A DNA stretch of 64,000 bases, from the NCBI RefSeq assembly GCF_900105125.1, contig NZ_LT629750.1, forward strand, positions 3,224,001 through 3,288,000, written 5' to 3'. The notes under the pieces were generated by a model. That model saw only the letters and a program-made list of their open reading frames with translations. It ran no database searches and was not told where the DNA came from. The translations under genes were made by a program, and so were the position numbers. This stretch comes from Bradyrhizobium canariense. GTDB lineage: Bacteria > Pseudomonadota > Alphaproteobacteria > Rhizobiales > Xanthobacteraceae. Below are positions 8,569 to 16,700 of this stretch, piece by piece (position 1 is the first letter of the stretch; each line of letters starts with the position of its first letter).

Positions 8569-10164
8569 ATGAAATTGCCACCGAAACTGTCGCGAGGCCT
8601 CGCGATAAACTGGTTTGATTGGCGACGTCCCGAAACCAGAGACGCCGTCACCCTTGTTGCGGCGGCAGTTCTCGCTTACGTTGTTGCCCATACCTACGAT
8701 CTTGCCCCCAAGCTGTTTCAACTCGGCATTGACTACGCCGAATGGGAGCTCGACGACATGATTTTCGTCGTGTTCGTCATGAGCATTGCCATGATGATTT
8801 ACGCGATTCGGCGTTACCGCGACCTTTCCAGGGAAATAAAATCTCGCATCGGCGCGGAACTCGAAGCACGCAAACTTGCTCGCCACGACCCGTTGACTGG
8901 GCTGCCTAATCGCCGATTCTTCGAGGAAAGGCTTGAAGAATATCTTGGCGCTTGCAGTGCTACGCATCAGGCGGCCGTTCTCATGCTCGACCTCGATGGC
9001 TTCAAGGCGGTGAACGACACCCACGGCCACGCCGTCGGAGATAAAGCGCTGAGCGAATTTGCTCGGCGGGTCTCGGCCATTGTGCGGGCGGATGCATTTC
9101 TTGCCAGAGTTGGTGGGGACGAGTTTACAATCATCATGCCAAAAATCGACTCCCTCGATGATCCGACAAATCTGGCGCGGCGTATCGCGGCAGCGGTCGC
9201 CGAACCGTTTGTGGTCGAGCATGTGACCGCGGAGTTCGGTGTCGGAATTGGTATCGCCATCGCTCCGAATGATGGTGTTCACGCTGACGAACTGGTCAGG
9301 CGCGCGGATCGCGCGCTCTATCGCGCCAAGGCCGCGGGACGATCATCCGTCCGGTTTTTCGAGTCCGAGATGGACACGCACGTCGAGCGGCGCATCCAGA
9401 TCGAGCGAGACCTCCGAAGCGCAATAGCGTCCAATGGCATTGTCCCATATTATCAGCCTTTGGTGTCGCTGGACGGCAATCGCATCATTGGGTTTGAAGC
9501 ACTTGCGCGTTGGGAAGACAGCGATCTGGGGTTCATTCCTCCCGATGTTTTTATTCCCATTGCGGAGGAAACCTGCCTCATCAATGGGCTCAGCGATCAG
9601 CTTTTCCGCCGGGCGTGTCTTGACGCAAATACGTGGCCGACAACCTTCGTGCTCGCCTTCAATGTTTCGCCGGTTCAGTTGCGCGATCCGACGCTCGGGC
9701 TGCGCCTTCTATCCATTCTGGGGCAGACCGGATTCAACCCGCGTCATTTGGAGATTGAAATCACCGAGAGCGGGCTCGTTGAGAATATTGAGGTTGCGCA
9801 GACCGTGATCGATCAGCTTCGTCAGGCCGGCGTGCGTATCGCGCTCGATGATTTCGGCACAGGCTACGCCACGCTGAGTCAGTTGCTTTCGTTTCATCTC
9901 GACAAGATAAAGATTGACCGAAGCTTTGTATCGCGTCTCGACCAGAGCGAGGAAAGTCAAGTGATCGTCCGCGCGATCCTCGGCCTTGCAAAAGGATTTG
10001 GCTTGACGACCACAGCCGAGGGCGTCGAAGACGCTGGGCAGTTGGCGTACCTCAAGGCCAATGGCTGCACCGAGGGTCAAGGCTACCTCTTCAGCAAGGC
10101 CATCCCTGCGGCGGATATTCCCACCCTTCTGCACCGTTTACCCTACGACTCCGCCGCTGCCTAA
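8569..10164 (+). CDS. Membrane GGDEF-EAL bifunctional c-di-GMP enzyme
   Basis: Two hydrophobic segments lie at about residues 28-45 and 62-80. A linker helix leads into a GGDEF domain with intact GGDEF (182-186), DLDGFKAVND and LTGLPNRR, then an EAL domain with EALARW (Glu310), NVSPVQLRD, DDFGTG, IKIDRSF and AEGVED. Unlike the protein at 5445, both active sites look complete. The residues before GGDEF read RADA, so the RxxD product-inhibition site is absent. ATG 8569 with GAAGG upstream is preferred over a TTG at 8512. A strong terminator follows at 10331. Confidence 0.9.
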   Translation: MKLPPKLSRGLAINWFDWRRPETRDAVTLVAAAVLAYVVAHTYDLAPKLFQLGIDYAEWELDDMIFVVFVMSIAMMIYAIRRYRDLSREIKSRIGAELEARKLARHDPLTGLPNRRFFEERLEEYLGACSATHQAAVLMLDLDGFKAVNDTHGHAVGDKALSEFARRVSAIVRADAFLARVGGDEFTIIMPKIDSLDDPTNLARRIAAAVAEPFVVEHVTAEFGVGIGIAIAPNDGVHADELVRRADRALYRAKAAGRSSVRFFESEMDTHVERRIQIERDLRSAIASNGIVPYYQPLVSLDGNRIIGFEALARWEDSDLGFIPPDVFIPIAEETCLINGLSDQLFRRACLDANTWPTTFVLAFNVSPVQLRDPTLGLRLLSILGQTGFNPRHLEIEITESGLVENIEVAQTVIDQLRQAGVRIALDDFGTGYATLSQLLSFHLDKIKIDRSFVSRLDQSEESQVIVRAILGLAKGFGLTTTAEGVEDAGQLAYLKANGCTEGQGYLFSKAIPAADIPTLLHRLPYDSAAA

Positions 10165-10330
10165 ATGGGTGTTGGATAACAGAACGATCGAGCCCGAATG
10201 TCCGTTACGGGATCCTTCAGCGACATACTGCAGTGTGCGCGCCAGATTCGTTCTTGGACCGAAAGCAGACGTTAGGTCCCGACCGCCGCTATTGGCGGGG
10301 CATTACAAAGGCTAGAAAACGGTTGACCCT

Positions 10331-10370
10331 GCGCCCGCAATTAGAGAACCCTCCTGCGGGTGCCTTTTTT
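10331..10370 (+). terminator. Rho-independent terminator
   Basis: A 9-bp stem (GCGCCCGCA with TGCGGGTGC, one G-T pair) has a 15-base loop and is followed by CTTTTTT. It probably ends the transcript of the GGDEF-EAL gene at 8569. Confidence 0.65.
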
Positions 10371-10668
10371 ACCGGTCTCGCGACTGCCGACTGGCCTCCG
10401 CTTCGCTGCGGCACAGACGCCCTTTTTTGTTGAGGGGCTAAGGGCTCCGCCCTCGCGCCGGCAAGGGTGAAGTCCCGGCAAAGCCGGGACCGGCCGGAGC
10501 AGTCTCCCCGACCTTCCGCGCGGACGACAAGACCGGAAAGCTCACAACCGAAACCCGCTTGTGCAGGCCGGGCGATCCCCCGCCGCCCTTGCCCTTGCTG
10601 CCCCGGTCTCGCCGACGGGCAGGGCGCAGAGGTGCGCTTGCACCCCAACCCTGAAAGGAGATCGATTA
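10371..10668. other. Leader region of the ParB-like remnant, rich in small hairpins
   Basis: Contains two perfect hairpins: AGGGC-TCC-GCCCT near 10441-10453, and GTCCCGGC-AAA-GCCGGGAC at 10472-10490. Similar GC-rich leaders precede ParB/ArdC-type genes on rhizobial plasmids and integrative elements (recalled, not searched). No gene seen. Confidence 0.4.
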
Positions 10669-11014
10669 TGTCTGCCAAGAAAACTGCGACCGTCGCTGAG
10701 AGTGGTACTGAGCGTTTCATTCCACTCAACAAACTCAAGAAGTCCCCGAACAACGCCCGCAAGACGCCCCACAGCGAGGCGTCGATCGAGGCGTATGCCG
10801 CCAGCATTGCCGCGAAGGGCGTCCTGCAAAATCTTGTCGTCGAACCGGACTGAACGTGGAAGGCGCGGCCACCGGGTTCTATTTGGTCACCATCGGCGAA
10901 GGTCGCAGGCTGGCGCAGTTTCTCCGCGTCAAGCGCAAGGAGATCAAAAAGACTGAGCCGATCCGCTGCGTCATCGACACCGCGAACGATCCACACGAAA
11001 TCAGCCTCGATGAT
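10669..11014 (+). pseudogene. ParB-like nuclease-domain gene, frameshifted and truncated
   Basis: ATG 10669, after an AAAGGAG Shine-Dalgarno, starts a plasmid-type ParB/RepB-like N-terminus: RFIPLNKLKKSPNNARK, then EAYAASIAAKGVLQNLVVEP. The frame hits a stop at 10853. Similarity continues in another frame from 10856 with GFYLVTIGEGRRLAQ, IKKTEPIRCVID and DPHEISLD, then is lost near 11014. One frameshift and loss of more than half the protein make it non-functional. It is most likely debris of a plasmid or integrative element. Confidence 0.8.
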
Positions 11015-11202
11015 TGCTGTCGGCGGAATGTCCTCCCGCCTCGACCATTTGCATTGACGGATGATAAGATTGTTCTTGGCGAGTTGGGGGCAATTCGACT
11101 CGCCGGTACACGCCAGACACGGCACTCCGTGAGTCGCGTGGGTTGGTGATCTGGAACCTGCTCCTCGCATGCGAGTTACGTCTCCCAAATCGGAGAGCCA
11201 TC

Positions 11203-11391
11203 ATGGCAATAGCGAGCTACGAGGTTGTCGGCTCCGGCGGTGTCTGGCGCGTCAAACACGATGGCGAGCCTGTGGGCAGCTACCAAACCAAGGAATCCGC
11301 CTTCGAGGCGGCCGTTGCTGCCGCGTCATTGGCAGTTCGGGAAGGGTACGAGGTCCAGCTTTCAGTACCCGGGACTCGCATCGAATCCTAA
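11203..11391 (+). CDS. Small DUF2188-like protein
   Basis: 62 residues. The layout SYEVVGSGGVWRVKHDGEP, then YQTKESAFEAAVAAASLA, matches DUF2188-type small proteins: a beta-hairpin followed by a helix that starts at a T-K-E-A-like motif. A GGAGAG Shine-Dalgarno 7 bases before ATG 11203 decides the start over the longer reading from 11143. A related protein lies at 55533. Function unknown. Confidence 0.65.
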   Translation: MAIASYEVVGSGGVWRVKHDGEPVGSYQTKESAFEAAVAAASLAVREGYEVQLSVPGTRIES

Positions 11392-11503
11392 CCGGCACCG
11401 TGAAGCCAAGCGTGCGGCGGGCGTCACCAGGGCGGAGACCGGATCGACGTCGCCCATCATGTCCGCACATTCGCGGAACCACCCAAGTTAATCGAGCACG
11501 ATC

Positions 11504-11517
11504 TTGACAACGGTCAA
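11504..11517. promoter_or_regulatory. FNR/FixK-type box
   Basis: TTGACAACGGTCAA, a perfect TTGAC-N4-GTCAA inverted repeat. Centre is 103 bp before the start at 11614. Confidence 0.65.
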
Positions 11518-11613
11518 CGCTCCCCAGGCTTCCTGCCACTATCAAATCCACATCATCACGCGTTTGGCGATAGCGAGATTGGTCTGAATCCTTCAGCTCA
11601 TCAGGAGAGAGGC

Positions 11614-12006
11614 ATGAGTAGACTCATTTACGCAGGCGCAATCACCCTTGCGATTTTCGGCAGCATCGGCTTCGCCGCTGCCCAGAGAGGGCCCGGCGCC
11701 GACCATCCCAATCTAACGCCAACGCAGGAAAGAACGGTTAGCCAAGGGCTCGCGGCTTCGCCTTCACAGGCCGCGCCGGTCGGCGTGCAACCGGAAGTCG
11801 GCAACATGCTTCCTGATTCCTTGACGGCGCAAGCGCTTCCGAGCGACGTCAGCGATCGGGTTCCCGAGGCAAAGCAACTGCTGTTCGTGAAACTGCCAGA
11901 CCGAATCGTATTGATCGATCCGGAAACCAAGCTGGTGACCGAAATCGTCATGGACGAAGTCACTACTGGTTCGAATCCCAACAGCTCCGACCGGCCTCCC
12001 CGGTAG
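11614..12006 (+). CDS. Secreted DUF1236-like protein
   Basis: 130 residues with a clear signal peptide (MSRLIYAGAITLAIFG, cleavage after AAA-Q near residue 23). The C-terminal half has the DUF1236 pattern VPEAKQLLFVKLPDRIVLID followed by P-E-T-K-L-V. Members are periplasmic or outer-layer proteins of Rhizobiales of unknown function. A strong Shine-Dalgarno (AGGAGAGAGG) precedes ATG 11614. An FNR-type box lies 103 bp upstream, so induction at low oxygen is inferred. The next gene is also a secreted protein. Confidence 0.72.
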   Translation: MSRLIYAGAITLAIFGSIGFAAAQRGPGADHPNLTPTQERTVSQGLAASPSQAAPVGVQPEVGNMLPDSLTAQALPSDVSDRVPEAKQLLFVKLPDRIVLIDPETKLVTEIVMDEVTTGSNPNSSDRPPR

Positions 12007-12146
12007 CCGCCGATCGCGACCGGACAAGGGCGTACGCGGTCCGCTTATTCGGTGACCCGAGCGAGACTGAATGGACGGAGCTGCCTTCCGGCTTAGCGAA
12101 GCACCGAAGCTGGCGCGGCGTGTCCCTGGAAAGCGATGGTGATATC

Positions 12147-12539
12147 ATGAACAGATCCTGCTTCTCGTTCTTGCCTGCGGTGGTTTTGACCACCGTCGTT
12201 CTCTCTTCGTGGACGGGTCATGGGGCCGCCCAGGAAATCGCACTTACGCCTCTTCAGGCCACGGAGGTCGCAAAAGGCTATCGCGGCGACGCCCTTAGAT
12301 TGAAGCCGGTGGTCAACGACAAAAACGATCCGATCGGGAGGGTCAACGATTTCATTTTTGGCAAGGATGGCAGCATTTTCGTTGTTCTTGCCGTCGGCGA
12401 TTTTACCGGACTTACCGGCCAGGTTGTCGCCATTCCCTTCCGCAGCCTCAAACTGGACGATCCCTCCGGCAACATTGTATTGCCGGGAGCAAGTCGCGCG
12501 GCACTGGAAAAACTGCCGGTTTTCCTCACCGGTCGGTGA
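12147..12539 (+). CDS. Secreted PRC-barrel protein
   Basis: 130 residues: a signal peptide to about residue 30 (ends HGAAQE), then a PRC-barrel beta domain with VVNDKNDPIGRVNDFIF and VVAIPFRSLKLDD, and the tail LPGASRAALEKLPVF. It resembles the protein at 24983 in both the barrel and the tail. Extracytoplasmic PRC-barrel proteins of this kind are common in rhizobial stress clusters; the ligand is unknown. ATG 12147 gives a proper signal peptide; a GTG at 12120 is less likely. It is 140 bp downstream of the DUF1236-like gene and could share its transcript. Confidence 0.75.
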   Translation: MNRSCFSFLPAVVLTTVVLSSWTGHGAAQEIALTPLQATEVAKGYRGDALRLKPVVNDKNDPIGRVNDFIFGKDGSIFVVLAVGDFTGLTGQVVAIPFRSLKLDDPSGNIVLPGASRAALEKLPVFLTGR

Positions 12540-12557
12540 ACCCGTCGCTCTGTAACC

Positions 12558-13031
12558 TCAAGCCGTATTATCGAGGCACTGATCGCTGTCGCGGATCAGC
12601 CAGTAGACGATACCGAGGGCGAGGATCGCGGCCGCAAGAGCCAGTGTGTGCATCGCATCTGTTTCCGCCAGATCGAGAATGATCACCTTCCGGCAGATCG
12701 CGAGCAGCGCGATCATGACGACCGAGCGGATCTGGACAACGCTGTCGCGGCGTTCGGCCATCACTAGAAGCGATTTCTTGAATTCGAGCGCAATGATCAC
12801 CGTAAAGATCATGCCAAACACCGCCTGGAAAGCTGAGTAGTCGGAGGGGTCGAGACTTCCGGACAGAACGAGACCAAACAGAATCTTCAGGCTCAGGTTC
12901 CAGATCGCCGCGACGACGATGACGGCGATCAATGCCGTGAGGATCAGAACGACGATGTGTTCGAATCGCTGATATAGCGAAAGCAACCTGAATTTCTCCC
13001 CGGCATCCCTTAGCTCTTCCTTAATTGACAT
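12558..13031 (-). CDS. PsiE-family inner-membrane protein
   Basis: 157 residues with four hydrophobic helices: HIVVLILTALIAVIVVAAIW, the region around FGMIFTVIIALEF, SVVMIALLAICRKVIILDL, and LAAAILALGIVYWLI. Charged termini and the order match the phosphate-starvation-inducible PsiE family. The function is not established. ATG 13031 has GGGAGA 6 bases upstream and is preferred over 13052. It lies immediately downstream of emrB in the same direction (68-bp gap) and may be part of that operon. Confidence 0.75.
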   Translation of the reverse strand: MSIKEELRDAGEKFRLLSLYQRFEHIVVLILTALIAVIVVAAIWNLSLKILFGLVLSGSLDPSDYSAFQAVFGMIFTVIIALEFKKSLLVMAERRDSVVQIRSVVMIALLAICRKVIILDLAETDAMHTLALAAAILALGIVYWLIRDSDQCLDNTA

Positions 13032-13098
13032 CGAAGTCTCCCGCACGCACAAAAATCCTTGTTGGACGACGGTGGTGACGCCCCGAAGCCATGTTCGA

Positions 13099-14661
13099 TC
13101 AATCCGAAACGGGGCCTTGGTTGCCGAGCTGCCGGCTCGGACGTTGCACCAGGATCACCAATGGGATCGCCAGGAAAGACACGAGCATCATGAGCTTGAA
13201 ACTGTCGATGAAGGCGACGGCTTCCGCCTGCGCGGTCACTGTTTGCGCGAGCGCGGCGCGTCCGCTCAGGGTGACGATATTGAGTTGGTGGGCGTAGTCG
13301 CGCACAAACTGCCGGTAGGGCGTGATGTGCTCGACGAGCGCCGACTGCGTGATAGCGATATTGCGTACCAGCAGATAACTCATTGTAGAGATGCCGATGC
13401 TTGCCCCGATATTGCGCATCAGGTTGTAGAGCCCGGTTCCCTGTGTGCGCAGCGCCGGCGCCAGCGTACCGAACGCGATCGTACTCAACGGCACGAAGAC
13501 GAAGCCGATGCCGATGCCTTGCATCAGACCGGTGCGGATCAAGGTGCCCTGTGATACATCGGGTGTGAAGCCTGTCATCAGATAGAGCGCAAATCCGGTG
13601 GTTCCAAAACCGGTAGCGATCAGGAGCCGCGCATCGATGAACCGGATGAGTTGCCCGACGATCAACATCGCTATCATGGTCCCGACTCCGCGCGGCGCGA
13701 GAACGAGACCCGCCGTCAGCACGGGATAGTTCATGAGTTGCTCGAGATAGGGCGTCAACATCGCCAGTGTCGCCAGCAGCACGACGCCAACGATAAAAAT
13801 CAGGATGATGCCGATCATGAAATTCCGGTTGCGGAACACCGCGGGATCGATGAACGGGTCGCGCGCCGACACAGTGTGAACGGTAAAGAGGTAGAAGCCG
13901 AGCACGCAGAGTGCGACCTCGATCTGGATCTCGTGCGAGGCGAACCAGTCGAGCCGCTCGCCACGATCGAGGAAGAGTTGCAAGGCCCCAATGCCGAGCG
14001 CGAGCGTCGAGAAACCGAGCCAATCCAGCCGTCCAGCCAGCGGTCGGTCGGCGCGCCGTCCGAGGAACAGCAGGATGCCGAGAGCGCACAGCACACCGAA
14101 AGGCACGTTGACGTAGAACACCCAGCGCCAGCTGTAGGAATCCGTGAGCCAGCCGCCGAGCGTCGGGCCGAGGATCGGTCCGAGCATCACGCCAAGCCCG
14201 AACACCGCCATGGCCTGGCCCTGCTGCTCGGGGGGATAGGTGTCGAGCAACACGGATTGTGACAGCGGCACGAGCGGCGCGCCAAAGATGCCCTGGAGCA
14301 GGCGGAAGGCCACGATCTGCGGAAGCGATACGGCCGCGCCGCAGAGCATCGAAGTCACGATGAAACCGACCACCGCCGTCAGGAATAATGGCTTGCGGCC
14401 GAACCTCGCTTCGAGCCAGCCGGTCGCCGGCATCATGATTGCGGCCGCCACGATATAGGAGGTCAGCACCCAATTGATCTGGTCGCTCGTCGCGGACAGG
14501 CTGCCCTGCATATAAGGGAGCGCCACATTGGCGATCGTGGTGTCAAGCGCCTGCATCAAAGTCGCAAGCATCACGGTCGCCGTAACCATTGCCCGATTGA
14601 TGACCCCGCTTCTGTCCGCTGCCCTCGCCACGTCAGGCCCCGAAGATCGCGGTGATGTCAC
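13099..14661 (-). CDS. emrB: EmrB-type DHA2 drug:proton antiporter
   Basis: 520 residues with about 14 predicted membrane helices. Motif A-like GWLEARFGRKPLF follows helix 2. The antiporter motif C is seen as GVMLGPILGPTLGGWL in helix 5. The conserved LDTTIANVALP lies in helix 1. It should form the inner-membrane pump of a tripartite system with the EmrA adaptor encoded just upstream. The genes overlap by 29 bp, which fixes them as one operon. No outer-membrane TolC gene is nearby. An FNR-like box precedes emrA. Confidence 0.92.
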   Translation of the reverse strand: MTSPRSSGPDVARAADRSGVINRAMVTATVMLATLMQALDTTIANVALPYMQGSLSATSDQINWVLTSYIVAAAIMMPATGWLEARFGRKPLFLTAVVGFIVTSMLCGAAVSLPQIVAFRLLQGIFGAPLVPLSQSVLLDTYPPEQQGQAMAVFGLGVMLGPILGPTLGGWLTDSYSWRWVFYVNVPFGVLCALGILLFLGRRADRPLAGRLDWLGFSTLALGIGALQLFLDRGERLDWFASHEIQIEVALCVLGFYLFTVHTVSARDPFIDPAVFRNRNFMIGIILIFIVGVVLLATLAMLTPYLEQLMNYPVLTAGLVLAPRGVGTMIAMLIVGQLIRFIDARLLIATGFGTTGFALYLMTGFTPDVSQGTLIRTGLMQGIGIGFVFVPLSTIAFGTLAPALRTQGTGLYNLMRNIGASIGISTMSYLLVRNIAITQSALVEHITPYRQFVRDYAHQLNIVTLSGRAALAQTVTAQAEAVAFIDSFKLMMLVSFLAIPLVILVQRPSRQLGNQGPVSD

Positions 14662-15826
14662 GCCACAACTCGTTGAGCGAGCGTCGGTGGCCGGTATTGA
14701 TTGAAATCTTGACGCTCATGCCGGCACGCAACGCGAGGCCGTCCGGGACCTGGCCGAAGGAAAGACGGACCGGTATACGCTGCACGACCTTGACCCAGTT
14801 GCCGGTGGCATTTTGCGGCGGCAACAGGGCGAAGACCGATCCGCTCGCCGGGGCCAGTGTCGTTACCTTGGCGGCGATGGGGGAGTCTGGATAGGCATCA
14901 ATGGTGAAGCGCGCCGGATCGCCCTCTTTCACATAGGTGAGATCGGTCTCCCTGATGTTGGCTTCGATGTACAGATCGTTCGTCGATACCAGCGGAAAGG
15001 CGGATTGGCCGGCATTGAGAAAGGCTCCGACGGCGATGCTCTCGACATTATTGGGGATGCCGTCGAATGGCGCGACGATAGAAGTGAGCCGCAGATTGCG
15101 CGCCGCAAGGTCGACAGCCGCCTGCGCCTGTTTCACGGTGACCTGCTGATAGACCGGCATGTCCGGGTTGCCGCCAAGTTGGGCGAGCGCCGCCGCGGCC
15201 TCCCGTTGCAGGCTGGCCAGATTGGCCTTCGCCGCTTGAAAGTCGCGTATCGCAGCATCGAGCGTGGCCCGTGGCGCGGCGCCAGTATCATAAAGGTGCT
15301 GCTGGCGCTCGAACGAGGTTTGCGCATAATCTGCCGTCGCCTTGGCTTGATCGATTTGTTTGAGGCGCGAGCGATAGGTCTCGATCAGGGTACGGGCCTG
15401 GTCACGCGCGACGCCAAGCTGCGCCTCGGCATTGGCCAGTGCGATTCGATATGGCTCGGGATCGAGGTCGAAGAGCGAATCGTCTTTCCTGACTGCGGTG
15501 TTCGATTTGGCCGCGATGGTAACGACCTGACCCGCGACTTGCGGGCTGATCGAGACATTCACTGCCTGAACGTAAGCATCTTCCTCCGTAACATAGCGAC
15601 CGGTGGCTAGATAAAGGACTAGCGCTCCGACGATCAAGGCGACGGGGCCCAGGATCAGGAGAGGCCGGCGCCAACGATTCGGCGGTGCGGCCGGCGCGCT
15701 CCGATTGCCAGATGCATCTGTCGAGCCAGGATTTTCCCGATTGACCTGAGGCGAATAGCTTGGGGTCGTGCGGGCAACGCTGGGTTCGGCGGCGTCTGAG
15801 ATCTTTTCGAGGGCGTTATCCCTCAT
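14633..15826 (-). CDS. emrA: EmrA/HlyD-type membrane fusion protein
   Basis: 397 residues: a basic cytoplasmic N-terminus, one membrane helix (LLILGPVALIVGALVLYLAT), then the adaptor body starting YVTEEDAYVQAVNVSISPQV. The biotinyl-lipoyl-like parts flank a long helical hairpin, and TSIVAPFDGIPNNV marks the second half. It bridges EmrB to an outer-membrane channel. ATG 15826 with GGAGAC upstream is chosen; the frame is open to 15931, but that extension is arginine-rich and unlike the family. First gene of the emrAB operon, with an FNR-like box about 80 bp upstream. Confidence 0.9.
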   Translation of the reverse strand: MRDNALEKISDAAEPSVARTTPSYSPQVNRENPGSTDASGNRSAPAAPPNRWRRPLLILGPVALIVGALVLYLATGRYVTEEDAYVQAVNVSISPQVAGQVVTIAAKSNTAVRKDDSLFDLDPEPYRIALANAEAQLGVARDQARTLIETYRSRLKQIDQAKATADYAQTSFERQQHLYDTGAAPRATLDAAIRDFQAAKANLASLQREAAAALAQLGGNPDMPVYQQVTVKQAQAAVDLAARNLRLTSIVAPFDGIPNNVESIAVGAFLNAGQSAFPLVSTNDLYIEANIRETDLTYVKEGDPARFTIDAYPDSPIAAKVTTLAPASGSVFALLPPQNATGNWVKVVQRIPVRLSFGQVPDGLALRAGMSVKISINTGHRRSLNELWRDITAIFGA

Positions 15827-15899
15827 TGCGTGATGTCTCCGTCTTGGGCGCCGCCGTCTGGATTCGCCATCATGTGACATCACGCAGATCGCAAGTGCC

Positions 15900-15913
15900 T
15901 TGACGGGCGTCAT
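15900..15913. promoter_or_regulatory. FNR/FixK-type box before emrA
   Basis: TTGACGGGCGTCAT, one mismatch from the palindrome. Centre is 80 bp upstream of the emrA start. Confidence 0.5.
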
Positions 15914-16099
15914 TATTTCCGGACCCGGCATACACGGCCGTTTTATTGCGGAGGCGATCAGGATCGTGGGAGCATCCCTCCTGGAACAAGGTGTCAGTTA
16001 ATCCTGGAGTCGTGAGGACGCCCGCCGACGTGATCGGCATCACGGAACGACGCGTCAACCGCGTGAATGTAGCGTGAGCAGAAGAAGCGTGAGCAAAGA

Positions 16100-16113
16100 T
16101 TGAGCCCTGTCAA
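16100..16113. promoter_or_regulatory. FNR/FixK-like box before the candidate small RNA
   Basis: TTGAGCCCTGTCAA, one mismatch. A class II arrangement (centre at -41.5) would place transcription start near 16148. A CAAGAT -10-like hexamer lies at about 16137-16142. The same bases can fold as AGCCC/GGGCT followed by TTTTT, so a terminator is an alternative reading. Confidence 0.4.
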
Positions 16114-16147
16114 TGCGCGGGGCTTTTTGATCTGCAAAACAAGATCA

Positions 16148-16232
16148 GCGATAGCTCCCCGCTGTTGCTGCCCTCCCAGGGCGTTTCCTCCCTGACTTGG
16201 ACCGCCGGCGAAAGCCGCGCGGTCCTTTTTTG
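16148..16232 (+). ncRNA. Candidate small RNA with three C-rich anti-Shine-Dalgarno segments
   Basis: No gene lies on the plus strand here, yet a strong rho-independent terminator ends at 16232. Upstream of it are CTCCCC in a hairpin loop, GCCCT-CCC-AGGGC (a perfect hairpin exposing CCC), and TTTCCTCCCTGA in a single-stranded stretch. Repeated CCUCC loops are the hallmark of alphaproteobacterial Cuckoo/CcsR-type small RNAs, which base-pair with ribosome-binding sites or sequester RNA-binding proteins. The predicted length is about 85 nt from the start implied by the FNR-like box. The 5' end is inferred. Confidence 0.5.
16199..16232 (+). terminator. Rho-independent terminator
   Basis: GGACCGCCGGC, GAAA loop, GCCGCGCGGTCC, one bulge, then TTTTTT. 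No plus-strand gene ends upstream, which points to a small RNA. Confidence 0.75.
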
Positions 16233-16431
16233 CAAATAAATCTCCGGATTTTGATGGACGGAAAAAGACTCAGTGGAAAACCAGAAAAAAGCAGGAAGCA
16301 GTTTTCGGAAACTGAGCAATATTGAACAGCGAACGGGCAACCGGACGGGCATACTCATTTAGTTGGAGTTCGGCCGCTGGACAGGACCGATGATCCCGGG
16401 TGTTGCACTCACGTTCTTCGAAGGAAGCATT

Positions 16432-16653
16432 ATGGCAGAACCTCAACCCCTGTCGTCCATCGTTCGGCTCGCTCCCATTAAGCGTCCTGCCTGTCCGAAG
16501 TGCCAGGCCCAGATGATGCTCGTCCAGATCATGCCGGCATTTCTGGGTACCGACCTGCATACGTTTGAGTGCAGGGCGTGCAACCACGTCATCAAGACGC
16601 TCGGCGCGTATGACGATCCGATGCAGTCCAGGGAACGCGGGCGCCGCCTTTAG
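16432..16653 (+). CDS. Small zinc-ribbon protein
   Basis: 73 residues with two cysteine knuckles, CPKC (about residue 22) and CRAC (about residue 50), giving a four-Cys zinc ribbon. It matches a small conserved rhizobial family of the form RLAPIKRPACP, then FLGTDLHTFECRAC. ATG 16432 follows GAAGGA at good spacing; the longer frame from 16363 lacks support. Function unknown. No FNR-type box was seen directly before it. Confidence 0.7.
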   Translation: MAEPQPLSSIVRLAPIKRPACPKCQAQMMLVQIMPAFLGTDLHTFECRACNHVIKTLGAYDDPMQSRERGRRL

Positions 16654-16700
16654 GTGATTTGGTCAGCGCATTAAGATGGCTTGAACCGTTACGTCTCCGA

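Noticed and set aside
10289..11188. 299-codon minus-strand frame over the ParB remnant
   Set aside because: It runs through the terminator and the ParB-like coding region; no domain and no ribosome site.
13010..14473. 487-codon minus-strand frame inside emrB
   Set aside because: Same strand, other frame of emrB; extremely Arg/His-rich with no family. Shadow of a GC-rich gene.
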